Positions 8,561 through 17,086 are shown, numbered from the stretch's first letter. The stretch is 64,000 nt of DNA from Bin87 sp965204395 (GCA_965204395.1 OZ241987.1:2976001-3040000); one strand, 5' to 3'. Notes: generated by a model not told the origin, from the sequence alone. Program-made: numbers and translations.

Positions 8561-9943
8561 ATGGCAATCTGGAGACCGGACCCAACCTTCTATCCATCGG
8601 CGCGACTGGCCATGCAGGCTCCGCAGGAGCGCCTGGCCTACGTCGCCACACTGAACCCCAACTCGGGCGAACCCGACGCCATGACCGTGGTGGACTGCGA
8701 CCCCAACTCGGCGTCGTACTCGCAGGTGGTCCACTCGGTGCCCATGCCCTACCTCGACGACGAGCTGCATCACTTCAACTGGAACGCTTGCAGCGCCGCG
8801 CTGTGTCCTTCATCGGCGCACCCCCACCTGGAACGGCGGTACCTGGTGGTGCCATCGCTGGCCAACAGCCGCATCTACATCCTGGACACCCAGCCCGACC
8901 CGGCCCGACCGCGCATCGTCAAGACCATCGAGGCGGAGGAAGTCCAGCGGGCCGGCTACTCCCGCCCCCACACCGTACACTGTGGCCCCGATGCCATCTA
9001 CGTCAGCGCGTTGGGTTCCGCCGAGGGCGACCGGCCCGGCGGCATCATGCTGCTTGACCACTACACCTTCGAGCCCATCGGCCCGTGGGAACTGGATCGC
9101 GGGCCGCAGGAACTGGCCTACGATTTCTGGTGGCACATCGGCCTGGACACCATGATGACCAGCGAATGGGGCACTCCCGAAATGTTCGAGCATGGCGTCC
9201 GGCTTGAGGACGTGGTCGGGCAGAAGTTCGGCCACATGCTCCATTTCTGGGACATGCGCCGGCGCTCTCACCGCCAGGCCGTTGACCTGGGCGCCGAGCA
9301 TCAGATGGCGTTGGAGCTGCGGCCCGCCCACAATCCCACCCGCCACTACGGCTTCTGCGGCGTGGTGGTCAGCACCGAGGACCTGTCCGGCTCCATTTTC
9401 CTGTGGTATCGCGACGGTGAGGAATGGGCCGCCCGCAAGATCATCTCCATACCCGCCGAGCCGGCCGACGCCGCCGATTTGCCCCCGGCCCTGCAGCCCC
9501 TGGGCGCCGTGCCGCCGCTGGTCACCGACATCGACCTCTCCGTGGACGACAGGTTCCTCTACATCTCCTGCTGGGGCACCGGCAAGCTGCTCCAGTACGA
9601 CGTGTCCGACCCATTCAACCCCGTGCAGACCGGCGAGCTGGAGCTGGGCGGCGTGGTCCGCAAGGCGGGCCATCCCAACGGCGCAGCCCTCACCGGCGGC
9701 CCGCAGATGGTCGAGATCAGCCGCGACGGACGCCGCATTTACCTGACCAACTCGCTGTACTCGTCCTGGGACGACCAGTTCTACCCCGACGGACTGAACG
9801 GCTGGCTCACCCGCATCGACGCCGACCCCAACGGCGGCATGTCGGTAAACCAGGACTTCTTCGTCGATTACGGCAAGACGCGCAGCCACCAGGTGCGCCT
9901 CCAGGGCGGCGACGCATCGTCCGACACCTTCTGCTTCCCGTAA
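8561..9943 (+). CDS. Methanethiol oxidase / selenium-binding protein (SBP56 family)
   Basis: A 460-residue protein of the SELENBP1 family (EC 1.8.3.4), which oxidises methanethiol to formaldehyde, hydrogen peroxide and hydrogen sulfide in a copper-dependent manner. The start at 8561 (MAIWRPDPTF) follows GGAGAG; ATG 8525 in the same frame is possible. Family-like stretches include HHFNWNACS, the PHTVHCGPDAIYVS strand, WGTPEMF, the LHFWDM segment and the C-terminal GGPQMVEISRDGRRIY with SHQVRLQGGD. Length is normal. Bacterial members are often exported, but no signal peptide is visible. Confidence 0.9.
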   Translation: MAIWRPDPTFYPSARLAMQAPQERLAYVATLNPNSGEPDAMTVVDCDPNSASYSQVVHSVPMPYLDDELHHFNWNACSAALCPSSAHPHLERRYLVVPSLANSRIYILDTQPDPARPRIVKTIEAEEVQRAGYSRPHTVHCGPDAIYVSALGSAEGDRPGGIMLLDHYTFEPIGPWELDRGPQELAYDFWWHIGLDTMMTSEWGTPEMFEHGVRLEDVVGQKFGHMLHFWDMRRRSHRQAVDLGAEHQMALELRPAHNPTRHYGFCGVVVSTEDLSGSIFLWYRDGEEWAARKIISIPAEPADAADLPPALQPLGAVPPLVTDIDLSVDDRFLYISCWGTGKLLQYDVSDPFNPVQTGELELGGVVRKAGHPNGAALTGGPQMVEISRDGRRIYLTNSLYSSWDDQFYPDGLNGWLTRIDADPNGGMSVNQDFFVDYGKTRSHQVRLQGGDASSDTFCFP

Positions 9944-9973
9944 AGGCCAGATCGGGGACGCAACCGCAACGTA

Positions 9974-10004
9974 GGGGCGAATCCGCCTGAGATGGATTCG
10001 CCCC
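9974..10004. repeat. Dispersed palindrome, GGGGCGAATCC type
   Basis: GGGGCGAATCC and GGATTCGCCCC pair perfectly over 11 bp around a 9-nt loop, just after the methanethiol oxidase stop. Related hairpins recur at 10887, 11619 and 12482. Confidence 0.6.
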
Positions 10005-10032
10005 GCTTTGTCGTTATAGTTCCGCCGTATCT

Positions 10033-10752
10033 GTGATCCAGGTCCTCCTACTCCACGCCCTCATCCCCGACCCGGCGGCTCTGACGGCGCTGGGCCCGTG
10101 GCTGGGGCTAGCAGCGTTGGGCGCGTTCCACGGGCTGAACCCGGGGATGGGCTGGCTGTTCGCGGTGGCCCTGGCGCTCCAGCGGCAACGACCGGCCCAA
10201 CTCTACACCGCCACGGGATACATCGCAGTGGGCCACCTGGTATCGGTGGCGGTGGTGCTGGTCGCCCTGGTGCTGCTGGGAGCGTTTCTGCCGCTGAGAT
10301 GGGTGCGGATTGCCGCCGGCGCAGCCTTGTTGGCGTTCGGGCTATTCCGACTCGCGCTCTACTACCGGCATCCCCGGTGGGTCGGGATGAACGTGGGCGG
10401 TCGGGACCTGATCGCGTGGTCGTTCCTGATGGCGACGGCCCACGGAGCCGGGCTGATGCTGGCGCCGGTCGTGCTGGCGCTCACTGGCCCCGACGCCGAC
10501 GCCGGACTCGCGGGGGACCTGGGCGAGCACGGGGGATTCCTATCGCTCTCAGACGCGCCGGTCTGGTGGGTGGTCGGCCTGCTTATGCACACGGTGGTCA
10601 TGCTGGCAACGATGCTGGCGGCGGCGGCCATCGTGTACTACCGGGTCGGGCTTGCGTTCCTCCGCAGGGGTTGGATCAACCTGGACCTACTGTGGGCCGG
10701 ATCCCTAGTGCTGGCCGGAGTAATCACGCTGGCCTGGGCGGTATTGGGGTGA
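10033..10752 (+). CDS. Polytopic membrane protein with HGLNPGMGW motif
   Basis: A 239-residue protein starting with GTG. It has about six hydrophobic helices and a conserved-looking GAFHGLNPGMGWLF segment near residues 30-43 plus a second histidine in MATAHGAGLML. The histidine-in-helix pattern recalls NicO/UreH-type metal transporters and related permeases, but the match is loose. The next gene downstream is far away, so context gives no hint. Confidence 0.6.
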   Translation: MIQVLLLHALIPDPAALTALGPWLGLAALGAFHGLNPGMGWLFAVALALQRQRPAQLYTATGYIAVGHLVSVAVVLVALVLLGAFLPLRWVRIAAGAALLAFGLFRLALYYRHPRWVGMNVGGRDLIAWSFLMATAHGAGLMLAPVVLALTGPDADAGLAGDLGEHGGFLSLSDAPVWWVVGLLMHTVVMLATMLAAAAIVYYRVGLAFLRRGWINLDLLWAGSLVLAGVITLAWAVLG

Positions 10753-10821
10753 GCAGGCCGACAAACACTGCTGACGTGCTGCCGTGAGTCCTCGGGTCGC
10801 GCAGCAGCGTTCGAAAACGCA

Positions 10822-10850
10822 ACCGGGACGAGTTTCAAACCCGTCCCGGT
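10822..10850. repeat. Dispersed palindrome, GTTTCAAAC-core type
   Basis: ACCGGGACG and CGTCCCGGT flank a central aGTTTCAAACc, a nearly perfect 29-nt palindrome located after the membrane protein gene. Confidence 0.55.
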
Positions 10851-10886
10851 GATAAGGTAGCGTTGCAAACCAAGTGGCGTTCCGTT

Positions 10887-10914
10887 GTAGGGGCGAATAA
10901 TTATTCGCCCCTAC
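10887..10914. repeat. Dispersed palindrome, perfect 28 bp
   Basis: GTAGGGGCGAATAA followed directly by its exact reverse complement TTATTCGCCCCTAC. Confidence 0.65.
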
Positions 10915-10929
10915 CCTGCCGCACCGCTA

Positions 10930-10976
10930 AGCCTTCAAATGCTCGGCGAAAAACTCCAGCGTCTGCGGCAACCACG
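10930..10976 (-). pseudogene. Dienelactone hydrolase C-terminal remnant
   Basis: The minus strand reads the last codons of a dienelactone hydrolase (LEFFAEHLKA-like), nearly identical to the ends of the intact genes at 11718 and 12527. Nothing else of the gene remains, so this marks a third, deleted copy. Confidence 0.6.
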
Positions 10977-10999
10977 GGAGCAAGTTTCAAACCTGCTCC
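10977..10999. repeat. Dispersed palindrome, GTTTCAAAC-core type
   Basis: GGAGCAaGTTTCAAACcTGCTCC is a 23-nt near-perfect palindrome that overlaps the stop codon of the DUF2283 gene. Confidence 0.5.
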
Positions 11000-11259
11000 G
11001 CGTGGCCGGATTTTGCGTTGTGCTTGGCTATGATGGCGTCCACAAAAGGTTTGAGCACGTGTTCGGCAAGTTCGATACGCACTCCTTCGGCCACGGAACC
11101 GTCTTCTTTGTTGTAAAAAACGACCACGCCCTTTGCGATTGTTTCACCCCCTCCGAGCTGTTTCCCGCTGTCGATCCACAGTGATTGCGTTTCGGGAAAA
11201 TACCTTACCACTGGCTCACACTCGGAAGGTTTCTGAGGATTCATTGCTCGTTTTGCCAT
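10987..11259 (-). CDS. DUF2283 family protein
   Basis: A 90-residue protein with the YFPETQSLWIDSG ... GVVVFYNKEDG ... VRIELAEHVL pattern of DUF2283. These small proteins are often encoded beside another short gene in toxin-antitoxin-like pairs. Its ATG start at 11259 overlaps the end of the upstream gene by 19 bases, so translation of the two is probably coupled. Function not established. Confidence 0.7.
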   Translation of the reverse strand: MAKRAMNPQKPSECEPVVRYFPETQSLWIDSGKQLGGGETIAKGVVVFYNKEDGSVAEGVRIELAEHVLKPFVDAIIAKHNAKSGHAEQV

Positions 11260-11587
11260 GGTCTTCCTCCGTACCTTTCTGCCAGCCTACGGTCCATGTA
11301 AGCAGTGTGAAACAGGCCCGTTTCTGGATCGCCCACGAACACCAACCTTGTCCACTGCGGAGCTGGCGGAACACGCCCTACCACAACCGTCATCCGTGTC
11401 CCGGCCCGGTATTCCTCGACCGGTATTCCTCGAATCATTTGTAAGGTTCAGCTATGATTTGCATGACCCATTCAGGACGGACATCCGGATGCTTTTCTGT
11501 AGCGGAAATTCCGTGCATTTCCGTTTTGGGCAAATCTTCATAGGCTCGGCGCAATCGACGGTCTTCTTCTACTTGATTGTGCGACAT
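11241..11587 (-). pseudogene. Partner gene of the DUF2283 protein, broken by a stop and a 14-bp duplication
   Basis: From ATG 11587 the frame reads about 50 residues to TGA 11435-11437 (after AEPYK). Just beyond, a 14-bp tandem duplication shifts the frame. Removing one copy joins the first part to EEYRAGTRMTVVVGRV and the C-terminal GDPETGLFHTAYMDRR segment up to 11241. The repaired product is about 110 residues and looks like a family regularly paired with DUF2283. Two independent lesions suggest inactivation. Confidence 0.6.
11406..11433. repeat. 14-bp tandem duplication
   Basis: CCGGTATTCCTCGA occurs twice in direct contact (11406-11419 and 11420-11433) inside the partner gene of DUF2283. 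Since 14 is not a multiple of three it shifts the reading frame. Confidence 0.85.
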
Positions 11588-11618
11588 GGCGACGACCGCT
11601 CGCAGGCTGACAATCAGG

Positions 11619-11655
11619 TTAGGGGCGAATCCGCCTGAGGTGGATTCGCCCCTAA
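11619..11655. repeat. Dispersed palindrome, GGGGCGAATCC type
   Basis: TTAGGGGCGAATCC and GGATTCGCCCCTAA pair over 14 bp around a 9-nt loop, the same type as at 9974. Confidence 0.65.
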
Positions 11656-11717
11656 CTCGCTGGCGACGGCGTCGGTGAAAGTGAATCACCTATCCGGAGC
11701 GCTACCCTGTCGCACCG

Positions 11718-12443
11718 CTACGCCTTCAAATGCTCGGCGAAAAACTCCAGCGTTCGAGGCCACGAACGGTCGGCCGCCTCCTTTTGGTAGCGCGGGCCGG
11801 TGAAGTCCATGAAAGCGTGGTCGGCGTCGCGATACACGTAGAACTGGTGCTGCTTGCCCAGCCGATTCAACTCCTCGTCGAACTTCCGCATGTCTTCCTG
11901 CGAGGGATTCTCGTCAACCTCGCCGAAGTGGAACAGCATCGGGCAGTTGATGTTGGCGGCCAACTCGAAGGGCGGCGTCTCGCCCGCGCCCCAGGTCACC
12001 AGCAGGTTGCCGCCGTAGTACGGAGCCACCGCGTTGATGTGCGGGTTGCTCGCCGCGCCCAGCCAGGCCACGCGCCCTCCCATGCAGAACCCGGTGATAC
12101 CGATGCGGTCACTGACAGCGTCGTGGTTCCGCAGCCACTCCACGGTGGCGTTGATGTCGGCCACGATGTCCGGATCGCTGAGCACGTCCCACGGACGCGG
12201 GCGCGGGTCGGCGTTCATCACCTCGTCCGAGTTGCGGTGGTAAAGATTGGGCGCGACGGCGGCGTATCCTTCCTCTGCCAGCCGGTCGCAAATGGTGCGG
12301 ATAAACTCGTCCACGCCGCCGCCGTGCTGAGAGACGATTACCGCCGGATACGGCGCGGTGAATCCGGCGCTGCTGCTGGGCACGCTGGCGTACATATCCA
12401 TTTCACTACCATCAACGGTTAGGTTTTCCCAGAAACTGGCCAT
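11718..12443 (-). CDS. Dienelactone hydrolase family protein, copy 1
   Basis: A 241-residue alpha/beta hydrolase starting at ATG 12443, with AGGAGG 8 bases upstream. The nucleophile is cysteine in GFCMGGR, the signature of dienelactone hydrolases; the later acid (in EVDENPS) and DADHAFM supply Asp and His of the triad. The family hydrolyses dienelactones and related esters, but many members act on unknown substrates. A close paralogue lies just upstream, separated by a palindrome at 12482-12510. Confidence 0.85.
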   Translation of the reverse strand: MASFWENLTVDGSEMDMYASVPSSSAGFTAPYPAVIVSQHGGGVDEFIRTICDRLAEEGYAAVAPNLYHRNSDEVMNADPRPRPWDVLSDPDIVADINATVEWLRNHDAVSDRIGITGFCMGGRVAWLGAASNPHINAVAPYYGGNLLVTWGAGETPPFELAANINCPMLFHFGEVDENPSQEDMRKFDEELNRLGKQHQFYVYRDADHAFMDFTGPRYQKEAADRSWPRTLEFFAEHLKA

Positions 12444-12481
12444 GACGATACCTCCTGTGTCTCGTGGGGGATGCAACTGAC

Positions 12482-12510
12482 GTAGGGGCGGGTTTCAAAC
12501 CCGCCCCTAC
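12482..12510. repeat. Dispersed palindrome between dienelactone hydrolase copies
   Basis: GTAGGGGCGGGTTT, a central C, then AAACCCGCCCCTAC: a 29-nt perfect palindrome, combining the GTAGGGGCG arms with the GTTTCAAAC core. Confidence 0.65.
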
Positions 12511-12526
12511 AATACCACCAATACCA

Positions 12527-13276
12527 TTACCCCTTCAGGTGCTGCGCAAAAAACTCCAGCGTCCGTGGCCAGGACGCCACCGCCGCGTCTTCGTTGTAGC
12601 GCCCACCGGAGGGATTCATGAAAGCGTGGTCCGCCCCCGGATAGGTGTGGAAGGTGTGTTCCTTGCCCAGCCGGGTCAACTCCGCATCCAGCTTTTTCAT
12701 GTCTTCCTGCGACGGGTTGGCGTCAATCTCGCCGAAGTGGAACAGCATGGGGCAGTCGATGTTGTTCGCGATGTCGAACGGCGGCGTTTCCCCGGCTCCC
12801 CAGGTCGTCATCAGGTTGCCGCCGTAGTAGGGCGCCACCGCCTGGTAATGGGGATTGGTCGCCGCAGCCAGCCACGCCACGCGCCCGCCCATGCAGAACC
12901 CGGTAACGCCGATGCGATCGCTCTGCACCGCATCGTGATTCCGCAGCCACTCCACGGCGGCGTTCATGTCGGCTACGATGTCAGGATCGCTGAGCAAAAC
13001 CGCCGGACTGGGCCTCGGCCCCCCGTTGGCGGACGCGGCGATGGCCTCGTCGCTGTGGCGATGGTACAGGTTCGGTGCGACGGCTGCATAGCCCTCGGCA
13101 GCCAGCCGGTCGCAGATCTCCTGGATGAACTCATCAACGCCGGTGGCATGCTGCGCCACCACCACCGCAGGGTACGGCGCGCTGAACCCGTCCGCCTCTG
13201 GCGGACTCGACGGCACGCTGGCGTACATATCCATCTCCGCGCCATCAACGTCAATCTTTTCCCAAAAACTAGACAT
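12527..13276 (-). CDS. Dienelactone hydrolase family protein, copy 2
   Basis: A 249-residue paralogue of the neighbouring gene, starting at ATG 13276 with GAGG upstream. It retains GFCMGGR, EIDANPS and GADHAFM, so the Cys-Asp-His triad is intact. The two copies are very similar along their whole length, consistent with tandem duplication. Confidence 0.85.
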   Translation of the reverse strand: MSSFWEKIDVDGAEMDMYASVPSSPPEADGFSAPYPAVVVAQHATGVDEFIQEICDRLAAEGYAAVAPNLYHRHSDEAIAASANGGPRPSPAVLLSDPDIVADMNAAVEWLRNHDAVQSDRIGVTGFCMGGRVAWLAAATNPHYQAVAPYYGGNLMTTWGAGETPPFDIANNIDCPMLFHFGEIDANPSQEDMKKLDAELTRLGKEHTFHTYPGADHAFMNPSGGRYNEDAAVASWPRTLEFFAQHLKG

Positions 13277-13304
13277 GGTGTACCTCTTAAATTGGTGATT
13301 CGTC

Positions 13305-13541
13305 TCAGGGCATCGGCGCATCCTGGTTCGTTGAGGAACTTCGGTCAGGTCGGGATTCCCAGGCTTGCTTGAACGCCCAATTGAGCATTGAGGACACAGC
13401 CAACAGGATCAGAGCGGTTCCCACAGCTATCAGACCAGGTACGTCACCGATTCTTAGCACGTTCTCAAAGACGTACCCGACCACAATCAACAACAGCCCG
13501 GACAAAACCAATATTGTCCAACCGATCCTGAGAGTGCGCAC
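13305..13541 (-). CDS. Small two-helix membrane protein
   Basis: A 78-residue protein from GTG 13541, with hydrophobic helices near residues 6-25 and 31-50 and a charged C-terminal tail. The start sits immediately downstream of the preceding membrane gene, so the two form a pair. No family recognised. Confidence 0.5.
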   Translation of the reverse strand: MRTLRIGWTILVLSGLLLIVVGYVFENVLRIGDVPGLIAVGTALILLAVSSMLNWAFKQAWESRPDRSSSTNQDAPMP

Positions 13542-13542
13542 G

Positions 13543-13740
13543 TCATTGATCCGCAAACAGTTTGATGAACAAAAAGGCCAAGGCGCCCGCAAGCATGCTA
13601 GCCATGGTCGCTAAAGCCACGGTCTGCACCCACTGCCACGCGGACGGCGTTTCTACTGCCAATACTCCTGAACTGAGGACCAACAGAAAAAGCGCAGAAC
13701 TCGCGCACGCGATGAGGAATCCGTAGCAGAGCTTGCGCAT
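13543..13740 (-). CDS. Small two-helix membrane protein
   Basis: A 65-residue protein from ATG 13740 with two hydrophobic helices (about residues 6-28 and 40-62). It is followed directly by another two-helix protein in a different frame. Function unknown. Confidence 0.45.
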   Translation of the reverse strand: MRKLCYGFLIACASSALFLLVLSSGVLAVETPSAWQWVQTVALATMASMLAGALAFLFIKLFADQ

Positions 13741-13823
13741 CCAGATAAATCCCCCAGCCAAGTTTGCTCGTGGGCAGGCTCAATGCATCAATTGTATTTG
13801 AGCGGAATTCGACGAGTATAACG

Positions 13824-15158
13824 CTACACCAATCCCTCCGCGCGCACCTCGGCCAGCGTCGCCTCGAAGGCGGCCAGCGTGGCGTCTATGTCGGCCTCGT
13901 CGTGCGTCGCCGACACCAGGAACGCGTCCCGCCCCATGATGTCCACACCGTGGTTCTGAAGGGCGCGCTTGATGCCGGTTACCGCAGCCGAAGCGGCGGC
14001 TGACTTGATCTGCTGGTTTATCTCGGGCCCGAACTGGTGGTCAAAATCTCCGTCGGCCATCGTGAAGTGGATCATGGATGCAACTCCATACGCGTGCCCG
14101 TTGACCTCCATGCGGGTGAAGACCTCGTTCAGGCCCGCCTTGAGCCGTGCGGCCATGGCGTCGGCACGTTCGTTGATGGGCTCGGCAGCGATCATCTCCA
14201 GGCAGGTCGCGCCGGCCACCGCCGACAGCGGGTTGCCGTTGAATGTGCCGGGATGATAGACCCGCTCGGTGTTGTCCCACTCGGGGTCGCCGCGTTGGGC
14301 GATCATATCCACGATGTCGGCCTTGCCGCCCACTGCGCCGCCGGGCAGCGCGCCGGCCACGATCTTGGCCATGGTGGTCAGGTCGGGCGTGATGCCGTAT
14401 CGCACCTGCGCTCCGCCGGATGACGCGCGGAACCCCGTCACCACCTCGTCAAAAATCAAGACAACGCCATGCTGGTCGCACAGCGCGCGCAAACCTGCCA
14501 GGTAGGTCGGCACGTCAAAGGGAAGTTGCCCGTAGTGCGCACCTGTGGGTTCCAGAATGATGGCCGCGATGTCCGTATCGCGCTCCATGGCCTGCTCCAC
14601 GGCGTTCAGGTCGCCGGCGGGCACAATGACCATGCTGCCCCAGGACTCGGCGGGGATGCCCGGTGCCGGACGGTCTGATCCGGCCATAGCGTAGTCGTGC
14701 CAGCCGTGGAAGTGGTCCTGCAGCTTGATGACCTTGTTGCGCCCGGTGTAGGCCCGGGCCAGCCGCATCGCCATCAGCGTGGCCTCGGTGCCACTGCTGT
14801 GGAAACGCACCCGCTCGATGGCCGGCATCAGGTTCATGATCGCCCTGGCCCAGCGCACCTCCTCGTCGGTGCACGCCCCCAGGTGGGTACCGCGCCGGAT
14901 CTGCTCGGCGACCGCGTCGGCAATGGCGGGATGCGAGTGCCCCAGGATCAACGCGCCGTGCCCCGAAACGTAGTCGATGTACTCGTGGCCGTCCACGTCC
15001 CACTTGCGCGGCCCCTGCCCGTGGGTGATGTACAGCGGGAACGGCTCGGCGTAGCGGTTATCGTGGGTCACGCCGCCGGGGAAGATGCCCACGGCCTCCC
15101 GGTAACGCTCGGCCGACCCGGGATGCGTGGCGATGTACTGTTCAAGGATGGTGGGCAT
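13824..15158 (-). CDS. Class III PLP aminotransferase, glutamate-1-semialdehyde aminomutase-like
   Basis: A 444-residue protein from ATG 15158, with AGGAG at proper spacing. Typical features are the HSSGTEATLMAMR segment, the HFHGWHDYA motif, the FDEVVTGFR strand that positions PLP, and the TMAKIVAGALPGG segment carrying the Schiff-base lysine. It resembles HemL but may act on other amino acids. No other haem synthesis genes are near. The open frame continues upstream without a stop into an antitoxin-like segment to 15380, so a longer fusion product is possible. Confidence 0.8.
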   Translation of the reverse strand: MPTILEQYIATHPGSAERYREAVGIFPGGVTHDNRYAEPFPLYITHGQGPRKWDVDGHEYIDYVSGHGALILGHSHPAIADAVAEQIRRGTHLGACTDEEVRWARAIMNLMPAIERVRFHSSGTEATLMAMRLARAYTGRNKVIKLQDHFHGWHDYAMAGSDRPAPGIPAESWGSMVIVPAGDLNAVEQAMERDTDIAAIILEPTGAHYGQLPFDVPTYLAGLRALCDQHGVVLIFDEVVTGFRASSGGAQVRYGITPDLTTMAKIVAGALPGGAVGGKADIVDMIAQRGDPEWDNTERVYHPGTFNGNPLSAVAGATCLEMIAAEPINERADAMAARLKAGLNEVFTRMEVNGHAYGVASMIHFTMADGDFDHQFGPEINQQIKSAAASAAVTGIKRALQNHGVDIMGRDAFLVSATHDEADIDATLAAFEATLAEVRAEGLV

Positions 15159-15380
15159 TTTCAAGCTCCTGTCTGGGGATTTCGGGGATGGTGGAGTCAA
15201 GTTGCGTGGCGCAGTATCATCTACGATTATCGGTGGCTGCTGTGCCGCGGCTTCCAGCATCGCCAAGCGGCGCGCTGATTCTTCCGGACTCAGGGCGGTC
15301 CATTCGCCACGCTTGTATGATTCGATGATGTCGCGTTCCTCGTCATCGATATATTCGTACTCCCTGTGTATTTCGCACAT
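15159..15380 (-). CDS. Antitoxin-like segment (BrnA-like), in frame with the aminotransferase
   Basis: A 74-codon acidic segment (MCEIHREYEYIDDEERDI..., then SPEESARRLAMLEAAA) that starts at 15380 directly after the toxin-like gene. The start just after the toxin is where BrnA-type antitoxins are encoded. It lacks its own stop codon and runs in frame through a proline-rich linker into the aminotransferase start. Either the antitoxin lost its stop by deletion or the two are made separately by internal initiation at 15158. Confidence 0.5.
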
Positions 15381-15382
15381 TT

Positions 15383-15670
15383 CTACGTTTCCTGCCTAAG
15401 GCCATAACTCGTCATTCGTCCGCCGTCAGGGTAGATTGTTATCAGGCGAACCGAATCGCCAACTCTCTGATGAGGAACAGCGTAGAGGTAATCGCGAATC
15501 ATGATCAGCAGCAAATCCTGGCCCGGATACCGCTCAGGGTTGTGGCTGAAAATAGTGCTAACTGCGTCGCCCCGTCGAAGACCGATGTAAACGTCCTCGA
15601 AGGCCACGCCGCGCTGCCGTTTTAGGAGGTGGTTCTTATCCGCCGACCATGTGAAGTCCAACGAATACAT
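15383..15670 (-). CDS. BrnT-like toxin
   Basis: A 95-residue protein with an FTWSADKNHLLKRQRGVAFEDV N terminus, the typical opening of BrnT RNases (a RelE-like fold), and a C-terminal LITIYPDGGRMTSYG strand. Two bases separate it from the antitoxin-like segment downstream, the normal BrnT-then-BrnA order. Catalysis in this family is ribosome-independent RNA cleavage. Confidence 0.65.
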   Translation of the reverse strand: MYSLDFTWSADKNHLLKRQRGVAFEDVYIGLRRGDAVSTIFSHNPERYPGQDLLLIMIRDYLYAVPHQRVGDSVRLITIYPDGGRMTSYGLRQET

Positions 15671-15757
15671 GGCTGCCCTGATGTTGTAGGTCTATCGGGG
15701 CATTCTTGCCATGGGACGCTGTAAGCGCAATTGTAGCATGGCGCTACCCCCGGCCCC

Positions 15758-17086
15758 CTAATCGTCGGCAGCCGCTGGCGCCTCCGCCATCAACTCCGGC
15801 GGGCGTTTGATGAACAGGAAACAGGCCCCCGCCGCGAACGCGCAGATCGCTCCAGGCACGATGGCATAGTCGTAGTTCCCGAACCGGTCGGCCACCCACC
15901 CCGCGTACACCGGCGACGCCACCAGCGCCCAGGCATAGGCGAAGGTGATGTACCCCCGCAGCGTGGCGAACCGGTCCCGCCCGAAGTACTCGCCCAGCGC
16001 CGCCCACACGATCACTCCCGCGCCGTCCATCATCCCCTCGCACAGGATGAACCCAAGCACCAGCGTGATGCCAATGGCTGTTTGCCAGTCTCCCAGCCAC
16101 AGGAACAGGTACCCGATCCCCTCCACGGTGAGGCTGAAAAACATGATGCCTTTCTTGGAAACGCGGTCTCCCAGGTATCCCAACGCCAGCCGGGACACGA
16201 AGTTGATGAAGGACATGACCCCAATGAGGTTGGCCGCCATCTGCGTGCTCATGCCCTTGTCGTCAACCAGGATGGGGAACAGGCTCACCAGGATCCCCAA
16301 CGTGGCCGTCTGACGCAGGCCGGCCCCAAGCATCAGCAGCCAGTATGCTTGCGTCCGCAGCGCTTCTCGCGTCGTGTAGTCGCGGGTCTCGCGAGGTGCG
16401 GCGGCCCGGCTGCTCCGCGTCGCTGGCGGACGGGTCGCTCCGTCGGGCAGCAGGCCCATGTCCTCAGGCTTGTTGCGGAACCAGAAGCAGATTGGCAGCA
16501 GGATCAAGGCGTAGAATCCGCCCGACGCGATCAGCCCCCACCGCAGGCTGGATTTGTCGATCAGCAGGTTCATGGTGGGAATCAGCGCCAGCCCGCCCAG
16601 GGAAGACACTGCAGCCAGGATTGAAATCGCCAGCGAACGCCGCCGCTGGAACCACTGGTTCAGTCCCGCAAAGCAGGCGTGCTGGAACGCCATGCTGTTG
16701 CCCAGCGACACCAGGCCCAGGTAAATGAGTGCGAAACCCCAGAACCCCGGCAGCCAGAAGGCCATGATCGCATAGCCAACCACGGCGATGAGCAACGAGG
16801 GCACCAGCACGGCGCGGTTGCCCCACTTGTCGATCATCCAGCCCGCCACCGGACCTTCCAGCCCGCCCTCGGCGCGGGCGATGGAAAAGATCAGGTTGGT
16901 CTGCGCCTGCGTTATGCCCAATTGGTCGCGGATGGGAATGACCAGCACGCCAAACCCACGAAAGAAAATCCCGCTGGCAAAAAAGGACATCACCGACGTG
17001 ATGGCCACCATCCACCAGCCGTAGAAAATCCGCCCGCCTGGAGCCTGTTGACTCGGCGCCGAGGCGGGATTTTCTGCAACTGCCAC
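15758..17086 (-). CDS. MFS transporter, oxalate/formate antiporter-like
   Basis: A 442-residue protein with about 12 membrane helices and a central cytoplasmic loop near residues 205-235. The YGWWMV opening after a short polar N terminus and the R-rich NQWFQRRRSLA segment between helices are typical of the monocarboxylate/oxalate-formate branch of the major facilitator superfamily. The substrate cannot be told. It reads alone on the minus strand. Confidence 0.8.
   Translation of the reverse strand: MAVAENPASAPSQQAPGGRIFYGWWMVAITSVMSFFASGIFFRGFGVLVIPIRDQLGITQAQTNLIFSIARAEGGLEGPVAGWMIDKWGNRAVLVPSLLIAVVGYAIMAFWLPGFWGFALIYLGLVSLGNSMAFQHACFAGLNQWFQRRRSLAISILAAVSSLGGLALIPTMNLLIDKSSLRWGLIASGGFYALILLPICFWFRNKPEDMGLLPDGATRPPATRSSRAAAPRETRDYTTREALRTQAYWLLMLGAGLRQTATLGILVSLFPILVDDKGMSTQMAANLIGVMSFINFVSRLALGYLGDRVSKKGIMFFSLTVEGIGYLFLWLGDWQTAIGITLVLGFILCEGMMDGAGVIVWAALGEYFGRDRFATLRGYITFAYAWALVASPVYAGWVADRFGNYDYAIVPGAICAFAAGACFLFIKRPPELMAEAPAAADD

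Noticed and set aside
8810..9889. A 359-codon open frame on the minus strand
   Set aside because: It is the antisense shadow of the methanethiol oxidase gene and shows no domain-like pattern.
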